From Dama dama (lineage: Eukaryota > Chordata > Mammalia > Artiodactyla > Cervidae), in contig NC_083691.1 in the NCBI RefSeq assembly GCF_033118175.1, positions 16,651,001 through 16,715,000 of the forward strand: a stretch of 64,000 bases of DNA, read 5' to 3'. The notes beneath the pieces were generated by a model. The model worked only from the letters and a program-made list of their open reading frames with translations. It did not search any database and was not told the origin of the DNA. Of the stretch, positions 10,144-20,745 are shown piece after piece. Made by a program: the position numbers and the translations under genes. Every line of letters begins with the position of its first letter. Positions within the stretch are counted from its first letter, which is position 1.

Positions 10144-10977
10144 TTAATATGTTAATACACTGGCTTTCACTAAGAGTGCCCAGACAATTTGATGGTGAGT
10201 CTTCCTAACAACTCCACGTGGAAGCCCTGAGCCTCAGTACCTACCCCACAACTTGCACAAAATTGGCTTGAGGTTGATCACAAATTGAGCATTACAGTTA
10301 TTGGAAGAAAACAGAGACACATATCTTAGTGGCTTTGGGGTAAGCAAATACATTTTCTTTTTTGAGAGGACGCAAAAACTTTAATTGTAAGAGAACAAGA
10401 TGGATAGATTGATTTTATCACAACTAAAGCTCAAGTGAGGAAGCTATGAAGAAAATGAAAAGACAAGCCACATGTTGGGAGAAAATAATCACGATATAGT
10501 ACCTAACAAAGAACTTAAATCCAAAATATAGAAAGAACTCCTTTAAATCAATAAAGAAAGGGGAAAATAATGAAAGATGACCAACTCAGTTTTCAAAGAT
10601 GGACACAAGACTTCTATAGCCATGTCAGCAAAGAAAATATGTGATTAGTTAACAATCTCATGAAAAGGTGTTCAGCATCACTCGTCATCAGGAAATTGCA
10701 AACCAAACCCACAATGGAATATGATCACACACACATTAGAAAAGCTAAAATTAAACATACTGACCACATCTTTCTCTTAATAGAAAGACTTCTCCTCATG
10801 ATGAAAAGTCAGCTGAGGCAAAGATGCAATCCTTTTGAAGAAAGCAACATGTATATTAATGACTATTGCCAAGAGTTTGGCTCCTGCACAGCTTTTGAAA
10901 GATTTAGAAACAGCTATGGGTAGAGATTTTTCAAGATAAAGCTTTATGTCTCTAATTCCCAGATCTATTCTCAAATC

Positions 10978-11101
10978 TGACTCGATGGACATGAGTCTGA
11001 GTAAACTCCGGGAGTTGGTGATGGACAGGGAGGCCTGGTGTGCTGCAGTCCATGGGGTTGCAAAGAGTCGGACATGACTGAGCGACTGAACTGAACAACT
11101 G
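10978..11101 (+). mobile_element. Short BovB 3' end with target-site duplication
   Basis: Only the last 124 bases of BovB are present, from the GACTCGATGGACATGAGTC region to GAGCGACTGAACTGAACAACTG. A perfect 11-base direct repeat, ATTCTCAAATC, flanks it (10967-10977 and 11102-11112), which identifies a genuine target-primed insertion of a severely 5'-truncated copy. Confidence 0.95.
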
Positions 11102-11112
11102 ATTCTCAAATC

Positions 11113-12089
11113 ATAGCCCCAGCCCCGAGTATGAACATTTCGTTTGCTTACATGAACATGCCTTAGAATGAGTGTATTTTACCCTGGTTTGCAGAGTATG
11201 GGAAGAGCAAGTAGGGCCAGTTGGATTTGAAGGTGTGTGGTCCAGGCACTCAGACTGGATTCCAAACAGTGTGAGCATTTGGGGGGAGTGAAAGGAACTT
11301 GTTTTTACTTGTTGGTCACTTATTCCCTGGCTCTGAGTGCACAGGTGGATGGAAGGGAGGCAGAGGGACTGAGACCACAGGCGCCCCTGTGAGGACATAG
11401 TGCAGTGGACTTTCCAAGCATATACTTGAGGCCAAGGGCCTCTCCAGGTATGCAGAGCGAGGCCAGCATCTTGTATCAATAAGACATTCCACATCCTCCT
11501 GTCCACCTAAAAAATGCATGCAGTGGGGACGAACCCATGCCAGGCCATTAAGAATCTCAAGGAAGTCCCAGGCCATACTAATGCTCACATGGCCAGATAG
11601 ATTTGGGTATCCCCACGTGAGGAGCAGAGAGAGGGCTGGGGAGATGGGATAGAAGGACCAACCCACGGAAAATAGAGGAAAGGATGGAAGGGATGAGACC
11701 CAAGTTTGCAGGGGCGTCTGGTCCCAGGGAGCTTCCTGCACTTGGACTTTGAAGCCCTTTCTGGTTATGAAGTGGAATAACAAGGATCAAACGCTTTCAG
11801 GAGACCCCTCCTCTGTGGAGCATTGCTACTTTTTTTTAGAAAAATTGTCTTTGATGAACTTATTTAAGGTAGAAGCTGAAGATCAGACCTGGCAGCCCCC
11901 AACCCCAGAGGCCTGGAGAAGAGTGGCTGGTTCTCGCCAGAGACATGGAAGCAGAAAGTGGAGAGAGAAGCAAGGACGTGGTCTTGGGGCGTCTCCTTGA
12001 TGTGCTCATTTGTGGGCCATTAATTAACTTCACAAAGTGTTTGCAGAAAGTGAAAGGTGTGCACGCGTGTGCACACTCACGGGACTTAC
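11113..12089. other. Unique stretch, no gene supported
   Basis: Overlapping minus-strand frames exist (11111-11506, 11316-11783). They are proline/serine-rich with no splice borders or recognisable domain, so I do not call them. Confidence 0.4.
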
Positions 12090-12150
12090 CTGGTGCAGGG
12101 TCTGGACTGGATGGAGGGAAACACAAGGTAAATCTGAAGAGGAGGAACCA
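12090..12150 (-). CDS. Weak candidate small exon, gene unidentified
   Basis: On the minus strand, a long pyrimidine-rich tract (TTTTCTTTCCCC, then AAATTTCTGTCGTCCTCAG) leads into a 61-base segment. It ends at a consensus donor, CACCAG|GTAAGTCC, at 12090/12089. All three frames are open, so coding potential cannot be judged. The frame with two leading bases reads VPPLQIYLVFPSIQSRPCTR. That entry phase would accept the exon at 41600-41806, but its exit phase does not fit the exon at 8393-8535. It could be an alternative exon or a chance pair of splice signals. Confidence 0.2.
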
Positions 12151-12396
12151 CTGAGGACGACAGAAATTTGTAAGGGGAAAGAAAACGTGGCAGAGAGCGT
12201 GGAACTCACAGCCGTTGGAATTGGGGTTTGAGTCACGGATTTCCAAGGCGACTGGCATGCAGTGCCAAGGGATAGCCAGGAGGTGGCGCTGCAGCGCTTC
12301 ATTTATCCAGGTTCCGCCGCCGTCTGTGTTCTGAGGTCTTTTGTTACGTTTTATTTTGGTGTTTCGTTTGCCGTGTGTGTGTGAATTTTGTGTCTG

Positions 12397-12497
12397 CACT
12401 CCAGTATTCTGGCCAGGAGAATCCCATGGACTGTCTAGTCCAAGGGGTCGCAAAGAGTCGCGGACACGACCGAGCCACTTTCATTTTCACTTTTCTG
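12397..12497 (+). mobile_element. Bov-tA SINE, 3' half only
   Basis: Sense Bov-tA tail from ACTCCAGTATTCTGGCCAGG to CACGACCGAGCCACTTTCATTTTCAC. The tRNA-like head and first half of the body are absent. Confidence 0.85.
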
Positions 12498-13689
12498 TCC
12501 TTAAACAACCTGTACCCGCCTACCTTCTTTGCAGCTTCTCTCAGGATGCTTTTCTTTTTTTTCTTTGAAATTAATCAAAACAAAAAGGGCTGCAAGGAAA
12601 GAGTAAGCAAGTGCTAGGTTCAGGAAGGACAGGGTGGTACTGGGAGCAGCTGACCAGATCCGAGCTTGATGGAGACCTGGCGTCCGTGGCCATTGCCCTG
12701 CTTGGTCCCTGGGGGACCTGCTGGCAGGAGAGACCTCAGGTAAGTGGAATCCCGGGGTCCAGAGACTGGTGATGGACAGGTACCCCTTCCCCATGCACAC
12801 GGTCCTCCTTATCCCGCATCCCAGGTGGACACACCTGTTTGAAGAGGTCTCCTTTCAAGACGATATAAAAATCAACCTTCTCACCTTCTCTCTGAGATCT
12901 TCAGGCAAGAGGTTTGTTCTTAACCCCGACAATGACTTCTCCCCATAAACCCCCTCCCTCCTTAAGAGACTGAGAGGGACCCCGAAGACACAACCACTCA
13001 GCGGGGTCTTGTCCCTGCTCTGCCAGGCGTCTTGGGCACGTCACTCAACTCTCCCCTCCTCCCCGCCATCCTCCGTGTGACCTCGCCCCCAAGATATGAG
13101 GATAAGAGCAAAATGCAACAGGCTTCGCTGTCTCCCTTTGAAAAGGTTTTCAACCACAATTAAGCCTTCAGAGTAGGCTTTGCCAGTCCATCTTCTCTGC
13201 CCTTTTAGGCCTCGGACACCCTATGCTCTGTCTCTGAACCTCAGGTGCCCCCTCTGTTCTCCACTGGTCAAGTGTTAACAGGAGCACGGAGCCCCGCAGG
13301 GTCCCATTCATTGACATAAACGTGTAAATGTTAACCAGGTTTGGTTGTTGCAGTGATCAGCCTTGTGTCTTGGGATCTAGCCTGATTACTCACCTGCCTG
13401 GATGACAAGGAGATCTATTTAAAACTTTAATGAAGGGACCTAAGATTTTTCATTCTACTGCTTGAATCTACTCCTAGTATGGCATCAGAAACGTTGGCTC
13501 ACCAGTCTTAAGGATGAGATGTTCGAGTCGCAAAGCAAGCTCTTTGTTTCACAAGTAAAAAGACCTCCTTGCGTAGCCAGGAGAGTGATTCCAGGTCTCC
13601 CTCGTTCACTCTGAATGCCTCCGTCTAGTTTCTGGGTTCGGATGCAGGGTGTTGGCTTATTGCCAGCTGGACATTAGCAGGAGAAGGTC
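12498..13689. other. Unique stretch with isolated splice-like motifs
   Basis: A plus-strand donor-like CTCAG|GTAAGTG lies at 12739/12740. A minus-strand donor-like GGCAG|GTGAGTAATC lies at 13394/13393. Neither has a convincing acceptor and coding frame upstream. No repeat family is recognised. Confidence 0.4.
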
Positions 13690-13910
13690 AGAAGACCCCA
13701 GGTTCTGCTGCTGCATCGAAACCATTGAACTGCTGTGTCTGGGGCCTCACTTCATGACTTTGGCTACCATTTCTTCACCTGGAATCAAAACGACCTCTTC
13801 GTAAAACACCTCCGAAGGCTGTTGAGAAGACCAAACAGAGATGGGAGATTGTGAGAATACTTCTAAAACCACAGTGAGCTCTATAGACAGAGCTCCTAAT
13901 AGTGGATCAT
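13690..13910 (+). mobile_element. MIR SINE fragment
   Basis: The order matches the MIR core: a TGCTGTGTCTGGGGCCTCACTTCATGACTTTGG-like block, TTTCTTCACCTGGAATC in place of the usual CTCATCTGTAAAAT, then GAAGGCTGTTGAGAAGACCAAA. It is strongly diverged, as expected for an ancient mammalian SINE. Confidence 0.5.
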
Positions 13911-14496
13911 TTAATGCTCAGCCTGTTGAGAACCTTTGTATCCTGGTCGTATGCCGGGGGACCTGGCTGGAAACAGCCTGAGATGGAGTCTTAGGAGTGA
14001 ACAAGGCGTGCTTTCCTCCCTCAAGTCACTTCCGTGAAGCCCCTTGAACTTGAAAAATTTGAAGACCATTTATTTATTTATTTTTTAAATGACTGGGCAG
14101 GGATTAAAGTTCTGTTTCCCAGAGGTAATTCCACCAAATAGGAGTGTGATTTCATTTTAAAGCTTTAAAAAAAAAAAAGTGTTTTGATGAATCTCTCTGG
14201 GCTTCATTTTTCGAAATAAGTACGTTTATTTGCCTTGAGAATCTCAATGAGTATTGCCGTGAACGTCTTTCTAGCTAACAAAATGAGTGTGTTCCCTATT
14301 TTTATCTCAGTGTTGTAATGATTTGAAAGAGTGCTGAGCCCATGAAATTATTTGTGGTTTTTCAACTTTGGGAACATTCCTGGCCTTCTTCTGACAGCAG
14401 CAGGCTAGAACATATACAAAGTCGGTGCTGTTAATATTTCCTAGTTGTTGTCCACTGACTAGGCATCTTTCATGTTTGCTTGTTTTTAACGCTTTT
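13911..14496. other. Unique AT-rich stretch
   Basis: Contains short T-rich and A-rich runs near 14070 and 14167 but no recognised element or exon. Confidence 0.4.
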
Positions 14497-14604
14497 GCCA
14501 TGCAATGAAACATGTGGGATCTAAGTTCCCCCACCAGGGATTGAACCCATGCCTCCTGCATTGAAAGCCCAGAATCTTAACCAATGTACTGCCAAGGAAG
14601 TCTC
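14497..14604 (-). mobile_element. CHR-type SINE, head region only
   Basis: Antisense tRNA-like head and part of the body: CATGTGGGATCTAAGTTCCCC, CAGGGATTGAACCCATGCC, then TCTTAACCAATGTACTGCCAAGGAAGTC. The distal body and tail are missing. Confidence 0.75.
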
Positions 14605-15106
14605 AAGGCATCTTTAATATAAGCATTGTCCCTTCTTCATTTTTACGAATCATTGCCAATTTACTTTTTCCTCCTATCTGCATGCAAAATTTTGCCAATT
14701 TTTGTCACAATTTCATTTTGAGTTACCTTTTCTTTCCCCCGCATCATGACTGTTTTTGTATCACTACCTCGGAAACTCACTGCTCTTGCATTTATGAGAC
14801 CCAGTGAGGTTTGTTATACATTTGTAAAACGCTTCAAATCTGCGCACCTCCCCACACCCACACCTGCAACGCCCAGCAGAGTGGGGGGAATTTTGTCGCA
14901 GAAGATAGCTCTCATCCAGTCTCAGAAAGGTCTTAGGTCTGTAAGTGGAAAAAGTTTTATACTCTTGCTCAGTCTTATTTCGTTAAGAATTTTAAGTCAA
15001 GAATGAAATTTTAATTTTATCAAAAGCTCTTCCAAACTTACAGAGAAGATCATAAGCATTTTTTTTTTTTCCTTTTGGTCTATTTAAACGGAAGACTGTG
15101 TGGCTA
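14605..15106. other. Unique stretch, nothing recognised
   Basis: Ends in a T-run at 15060-15071 just before the BovB below. No exon or repeat family is identified. Confidence 0.4.
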
Positions 15107-16967
15107 TTATTGTTCGGTCACTCAGTTGTGTCCGACTCTTTGTGACCCCATGGATTGCAGCACGCCAGGCTCCCCTGTCCTTCACTATCTCCCGGAGTTT
15201 GCTCAAATTCATGTCCATTGAGTTGGTGATGCCGTCCAACCATCTCATCCTCTGTCATCCCTTTCCCCCATACCCTCAAACTTTCCCAGCATCAGGGTCT
15301 TTTCCAATGAGCTGGCTCTTGGTATCAGGTAGCCAAAGTACTGGAATTTCAGCATCAGTCCTTCCAATGAATATTCAAGGTTGATTTCCTTAAAGGATTG
15401 ACTGGCTTGATTTTGAAGTCCAGGGGAATCTTAAGAGTCTTTTCCAGCACCACAGATTAAAAGCATCAATTCTTTTGTGCTCAGCGTTCTTTGTAGTCCA
15501 ACTCTCACATCTGTACATGACTTCTGGGAAAACCATAGCTTTGACTCTGCGTTCCTTTGTTGGCATAGTGATGTCTTTGCTTTTTAATACACTGTCATAA
15601 CTTCCAAGGAACAAGAGTCTTTTAATTTCCTGGCTGCAGTCACTGTCCAAAGTGACTTTGGAGCCCAAGCAAATAAAATCTGTCACTGTTTCTGCTTTTT
15701 CCCCATCTATTTGCTATAAAGTGATGGGACCAGATACCACAATCCTAGTTCTTTGAATGTTGAGTTTTAAGCCAGCTTTTTCACTTTCCTCTTTCACCCT
15801 CATCAAGAGGCTCTTTAGTTCCTCTTTGCTTTCTGCCATTAGAGTGGTATCACCTGCTTATCTGAGGTTGTTGTTATTTCTCCCAGCAATCTTAATTCCA
15901 GTTTGTGAGTCATCCAGCCTGGCATTTCACATGATGTACTCTGCATATAAGTTAAATAAGCAAGGTGGACAATACACAGCCTTGACGTACTCCTTTCCCA
16001 ATTTGAAACTATTCCATTATTGCGTGTCTAGTTCTAACTGTTTGTTCTTAACTCACATACAGGTTTCTCAGGAGACAGATAAGGTGGTCTGATATTCCCA
16101 TCTCTTTAAGAATTTTCCAGTTTGTTGTGATCCACACAGTAAAAGGCTTTAGCGTAGTCAATGAAGCAGAAATAGATGTTTTCTGGAATTGCCTTGCTTT
16201 CTCTATGACCCAACAAATATGGGCCATTTGATCTCTGGTTCCTCTGCATTTTCTAAATCCAGCTTGTACAGCTGGAAGTTCTCAGTTCACACACTGCTGA
16301 AGCCTAGCTTGAAGGATTTTGAGCATTACTTTGCTGGCATGTGAAATGAGCGCAATCATATGGTAGTTTGAGCGTTCTTTGTCATTTCCTTTCTGTGGGA
16401 TTGGAATGAAAATTGACCTTTCCCAGTCCTGTGGCCACTGCTAAGTTTCCAAATTTGCTGACATATTGAGTGCAGCACTGTCACAGCATCTTCTTTTAGG
16501 ATTTGAAATAGCTCAACTGGAATTCCATCACCTCCACTAGCTTTGTTCATAGTGATGTTTCCTAAGGCCCACTTGACTTCACACTCAAGGATGTCTGACT
16601 CTAGGTGAGTGACCACACCATTGCAGTTATCCAGGTCATTAGGACTTTTTTGTGTGTAGTTCTTTCGTGTATTCTTACCACCTCTTCTTAATCTCTTCTG
16701 CTTCTGTTAGGTCCTTGCCGTTTTTGTCCTTTATCATGCCCATTTTTTCATGAAACATTCCCTTGATAGCTCTGACTTTCTTGAAGAGATCTCTAGTCTT
16801 TCCCATGGTATTATTTTCCTCTATTTCTTTGTGTTGTTCACTTAGAAAGGCTTTCTTTTCTCTCCTTGCCCTTCTCTGGAACTCTGCATTCAGTTGTGTA
16901 TCTCTTTCCCTTTCTCCCTTGTCTTCCACTTCTCTTCTTTCTCGGCTGTTTGTAAAGCCTCCTCAGA
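15107..16967 (-). mobile_element. BovB LINE, 1.9 kb, ORF2 relic
   Basis: Antisense copy running from its 3' end (TTGTTCGGTCACTCAGTTGTGTCC) to a 5' truncation at CCTCCTCAGAG. On the minus strand, ORF2-like frames occur in the right order. First is a linker region (16929-16675, REKKAFLSEQHKEIEENNTM), then the start of the reverse transcriptase domain (16616-16356, NKASGGDGIPVELFQILKED). A C-terminal part follows (15686-15390, VMYRCESWTTKNAEH). The catalytic YADD motif region near 15855 is broken: tyrosine has become a stop codon and the first aspartate is glycine. Several other stops and shifts exist, so it cannot produce a working enzyme. No target-site duplication was seen. Confidence 0.95.
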
Positions 16968-17344
16968 GGCTTGGCAAGTATAATGAGCAGCTTTACTCAC
17001 GAAGGTGTGATGGGTGACACACTTTTCTAGTGGCTTCTCTAGTTCTTTGGAAGTTGTTTATGTAAACACTTCCATACAAAGGCAACTGTCACTGTGACTC
17101 GCACTGTGTTCACTGCGTTGCTCTCGTAGCACTGCTGGTTCTTAAGCTCCTGTCACTACTGTTCACACCTAGGCTGCAGTTATTTCACTATTTCAGTAAT
17201 TCGACCTCTGCCGCTGCTTCTGCTATGTATATGTCTTCCAGTGCAGCTGCTTCTCCGGGTGTTATTACTGTACTGTTGTTATCACCTCGACTGCTGTTTG
17301 GGCATTTCAATGATTTTGGAGCATTTTAGTGTAAAAGAACCTCC
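16968..17344. other. Unique stretch between BovB and MIR
   Basis: Rich in CTGCTG and CACTG-like words, with no family I recognise. It may be a diverged older repeat. Confidence 0.35.
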
Positions 17345-17522
17345 AGGACTAGAAGCCAGAGGTCAAGGCGTGATTCTAGTTTGGCCACAAATCCGGAGAA
17401 GCTCGCTCACTGTCTGAGTAGGTTTCTCCACTTGACAAATGCAGTGCCACCTTTTTCCAAGTCCCCCCAGAGAGTCACCATGAGATTCAAATGAGATAAC
17501 ATTCTGCAAAGACGCTGAGTCC
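17345..17522 (+). mobile_element. MIR SINE fragment
   Basis: Follows MIR order: CGTGATTCTAGTTTGGCCAC, CTCACTGTCTGAGTAGGTTTCTCCACTTG, ATGAGATTCAAATGAGATAACATTCTGCAAAG. Divergence is high, but the colinearity is good. Confidence 0.55.
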
Positions 17523-17589
17523 CGAGAGGTTACCTGGGAGGTTCTGATGCCCTGGCTTCTTTCTTCATTTGTCCCAGAAAGACTCAGCC

Positions 17590-20084
17590 CTGTGTGTGTA
17601 TGTGTTGTGTGTGTGTGGTGTTGTGTGTGTATGTGTTCTGTGTTTTATGTTGTGTGTATGCGTTGTGTGTATGCATTGTGTGTGTATGTGTTGTGTGTGT
17701 ACGTGTGTGTATGTGCTGTGTGCGTATGTGTTGTGTGTGTGTTGTGTGTGTATGTGGTGTGTGTGTACGTGTTGTGTGTGTATGTGGTGTTTGTGTGTGT
17801 ATGTGTGGTGTGTGTGTGTGTGGTGTGTGTCTGTGTGTGTATGTGGTGTGTGTATATGTGGTGTGTGTATGTGTTGTGTGTGTGTGTGTGTGGTGAGTGT
17901 GTATGTGTTGTGTGTGTATGTGTGGTGTGTATGTGTGTGTGGTGTGTCTGTATGTGGTGTGTGTGTATGTGGTGTGTGTATGTGGTGTGTGTGTTGTGTG
18001 TGTATGTGGTGTGTGTGTACGTGTTGTGTGTCTGTATGTGGTGTGTGTGTATGTGGTGTGTGTATGTGGTGTGTTTGTGTGTGTGTGTGGTGAGTGTGTA
18101 TGTGGTGTGTATGTGTTGTGTGTGTATGTGTTGTGTGTGTGTGTGTGGTGTGTCTGTATGTGGTGTGTGTGTATGTGGTGTGTGTGTATGTGTTGTGTGT
18201 ATGTGGTGTGTGTGTATGTGGTGTGTGTATGTGGTGTGTGTGTTGTGTGTGTATGTGGTGTGTGTGTGTGTCTGTGGTGTGTGTGTACGTGTTGTGTGTC
18301 TGTATGTGGTGTGTGTGTATGTGGTGTTTGTGTGTGTATGTGTGGTGTGTGTGGAGTGTGTCTGTGTGTGTGTGGTGTGTGTATGGGTATGTGTTGTGTG
18401 TGTGTATGTGTTGTGTGTATGTGTTGTGTGTGTATGTGGTATGTATGTGTGCTGTGTGTGTATGTAGTGTGTGTATGTGGTGTGTGTGTATGTGTGATGT
18501 GTGTGTATGTAGTGTGTGTGTATGTGGTGTGTGTGTGTGGTGAGTGTGTATGTGTTGTGTGTGTATGTGGTGTGTGTCTGTGTGTGGTGTGTCTGTATGT
18601 GGTGTGTGTATGTGGTGTGTGTGTGTTGTGTGTGTATGTGGTGTGTGTGTACGTGTTGTGTGTCTGTATGTGGTGTGTGTGTGTGTGTGGTGTGTGTATG
18701 TGTTGTGTGTGTGTGTGTTTTGTGTGTATGTGTTGTGTGTGTATGTGGTATGTATGTGTGGTGTGTGTGTATGTGTTGTGTGTGTTGTGTGTATGTGTTG
18801 TGTGTGTGTTGTGTGTGTATGTTGTGTGTGTTGTGTGTGTATGTGTTGTGTGTGTGGTGTGTGTGTATGTGTTGTGTGTGTATGTGTTGTGTGTGTGTTG
18901 TGTGTGTATGTGTTGTGTGTATATGTGTTGTATGTGTGTTGTGTGTGTATGTGTTGTGTGTGTTGTGTGTGTGTTGTGTGTGTATGTGCTGTGTGTGTTG
19001 TGTGTGTATGTGTTGTGTGTGTATGTGTTGTGTGTGTGTTGTGTGTGTATGTGGTGTGTGTGTGTATGTGTTGTGTGTGTATGTGTTGTGTGTGTGTTGT
19101 GTGTGTATGTTGTGTGTGTTGTGTGTGTATGTGTTGTGTGTGTGGTGTGTGTGTATGTGTTGTGTGTGTATGTGTTGTGTGTGTGTTGTGTGTGTATGTT
19201 GTGTGTGTTGTGTGTGTATGTGTTGTGTGTGTGGTGTGTGTGTATGTGTTGTGTGTGTATGTGTTGTGTGTGTGTTGTGTGTGTTGTGTGTGTATGTGTT
19301 GTGTGTGTGGTGTGTGTGTATGTGTTGTGTGTGTATGTGTTGTGTGTGTGTTGTGTGTGTATGTGTTGTGTGTATATGTGTTGTATGTGTGTTGTGTGTG
19401 TATGTGTTGTGTGTGTTGTGTGTGTGTTGTGTGTGTATGTGTTGTGTGTGTTGTGTGTGTATGTGTTGTGTGTGTATGTGTTGTGTGTGTGTTGTGTGTG
19501 TATGTGGTGTGTGTGTGTGGTGTGTGTATGTGGTGTGTGTGTGTATGTGTTGTGTGTGTATGTGTTGTGTGTGTATGTGTTATATGTGTGTTGTGTGTGT
19601 ATGTGTTGTGTGTGTGTGGTGTGTGTGTATGTGGTGTGGGTGTGTATGTGTTGTATGTGTGTGTGTGTGGTGTATGTGGTGTGTGTGTGTGTGTGTGGTG
19701 TGTGTGTGGTGTGTTTGTGTGTATGTGTTATATGTGCGTGTTGTGTATGTATGTGTTGTGTGTGTGCAGTGTGTGTGTATGTGTTTTGTGTGTATGTGGT
19801 GTGTGTGTATGTGTATGTGGTGTGTGTGTATGTGGTGTGTGTGTATGTGGTGTGTGTGTATGTGGTGTGTTTGTGTGTATGTGTTATATGTGTGTGTGTG
19901 TGTGGTGTGTGTGTATGTGGTGTGTGTGTGTGTATGTGTTATATGTGTGTGTTGTGTGTGTATGTGTTGTGTGTGTGTATGTGGTGTGTGTGTATGTGGT
20001 GTGTGTGTGTGTGTGGTGTGTGTATGTGTTGTGTGTGTGTATGTTTTGTGTGTGTGGTGTGTGTGTGTGGTGTGTGTGTATCTG

Positions 20085-20121
<37 letters not shown>
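17590..20121. repeat. 2.5-kb GT-rich tandem array
   Basis: More than 2.5 kb are made almost wholly of (TG)n interrupted by TATG, GGTG, TTGTG, TCTG, TACG and GAGTG steps. The plus strand is G/T with rare A and very rare C. Units are about 10-20 bases, and longer blocks recur. One TACGTGTTGTGTGTCTGTATG-like block recurs near 18018, 18286 and 18650. A block of about 240 bases at 18822-19065 reappears 453 bases later. It ends in a pure (GT)n run at about 20086-20120. Open frames across it, including one of 741 codons from 17897 made of Cys, Val, Met, Tyr and Gly, are an artefact of repeat composition. Such arrays are prone to Z-DNA, length polymorphism and assembly error. Confidence 0.97.
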
Positions 20122-20123
<2 letters not shown>

Positions 20124-20527
20124 CACAGGACCCAGTGCCTCGGTTTCCACACTTAGTCTCAGGTCGACTCTGGAACCACATCGATTCTATGCTGTTCCCA
20201 GAGAGAAAGAAGATGCTCAGAGTACATGATGTGTCTCTTTGCCCTTTAGATGCGGAAACTCACGTTTCTGTCATTTCTTCTCCTTCCAAGCTAAATGTAT
20301 GTGCCCATAGATACAATAATCTAGTTTAGGTCTCAAGGTTTCTTATCTCGTAAGTGAGGCCAGGAAGAGTGCTGCTGTCGAGGTTCCCCGGAGAGCAGCC
20401 CACACAGCAGGATGAGGCTTTTCTGGAAGAAAGAATCCCGTGGGGATTTCACTGGGGCTGGAAGTTCCAAGGTCACAGGCAAGCCTGTTGCAGCTCAAAG
20501 AAAGATGCACTTACAAAGCCTCCCAAA
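20122..20527. other. Unique stretch after GT array
   Basis: Ordinary composition resumes sharply at GAGCACAGGACCCAG. No exon or repeat is recognised before the L1 end. Confidence 0.4.
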
Positions 20528-20745
20528 TACAAGCTATGACATATAGAATGGATAAGGAACAAGGTCCTACTCTATAGTACAGGGAACTGTACTCAATATC
20601 TTGTGATAAGCCTGATGGGAAAGAAGATAAAAAGAATGTATATATATGCATGTATAACTGAGTCACTTTGCAATACAGCAGAAATTGGCACAACACTGTA
20701 AATCAACCAAACTTCAATTTAAAAAAATAATGAAAAAACTAAAAG
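20528..20745 (+). mobile_element. L1 3' UTR end
   Basis: Sense L1 3' terminus: GGTCCTACTCTATAGTACAGGGAACTGTACTCAATATC, GAGTCACTTTGCAATACAGCAG, AACACTGTAAATCAACC, then an A-rich tail. Only the last 220 bases or so are present. Confidence 0.88.

Larger units (their letters stand above)
9150..10790 (+). mobile_element. Old L1 ORF2 3' fragment, split by insertions
   Basis: Three sense L1 segments are in the right order. The first (about 9150-9585) carries GATGTCAATTCTCCCCAAATTGATC, CCTAGAATAGCCAAAACAAT and AACTACAGTAATCAAGACC. The second is a short piece near 9894-9928. The third (about 10144-10790) carries ATGAAAAGACAAGCCACA, GGGAGAAAATAATCACGA and TCATGAAAAGGTGTTCAGCATCACTCGTCAT. The first gap is filled by a hAT-like element and the second by a Bov-tA SINE. 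The reading frame is destroyed throughout. Confidence 0.85.

Noticed and set aside
11316..11783. 155-codon minus-strand frame
   Set aside because: No exon borders, and two other minus frames overlap it. Probably chance in GC-moderate DNA.
12737..12746. Plus-strand donor consensus CAG|GTAAGTG
   Set aside because: Upstream frames are interrupted and no pyrimidine-rich acceptor is near.
13384..13394. Minus-strand donor-like GGCAG|GTGAGTAATC
   Set aside because: Only very short open segments lie upstream, with no clear acceptor.
17590..20121. CRISPR-like repeat-spacer structure
   Set aside because: Units are irregular GT-rich words with no unique spacers, and the genome is a mammal.
17569..20229. 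Long plus-strand open frames of 149-741 codons rich in Cys and Val
   Set aside because: They are products of (TG)n composition. Several frames are open at once and there is no start context, domain or codon signal.
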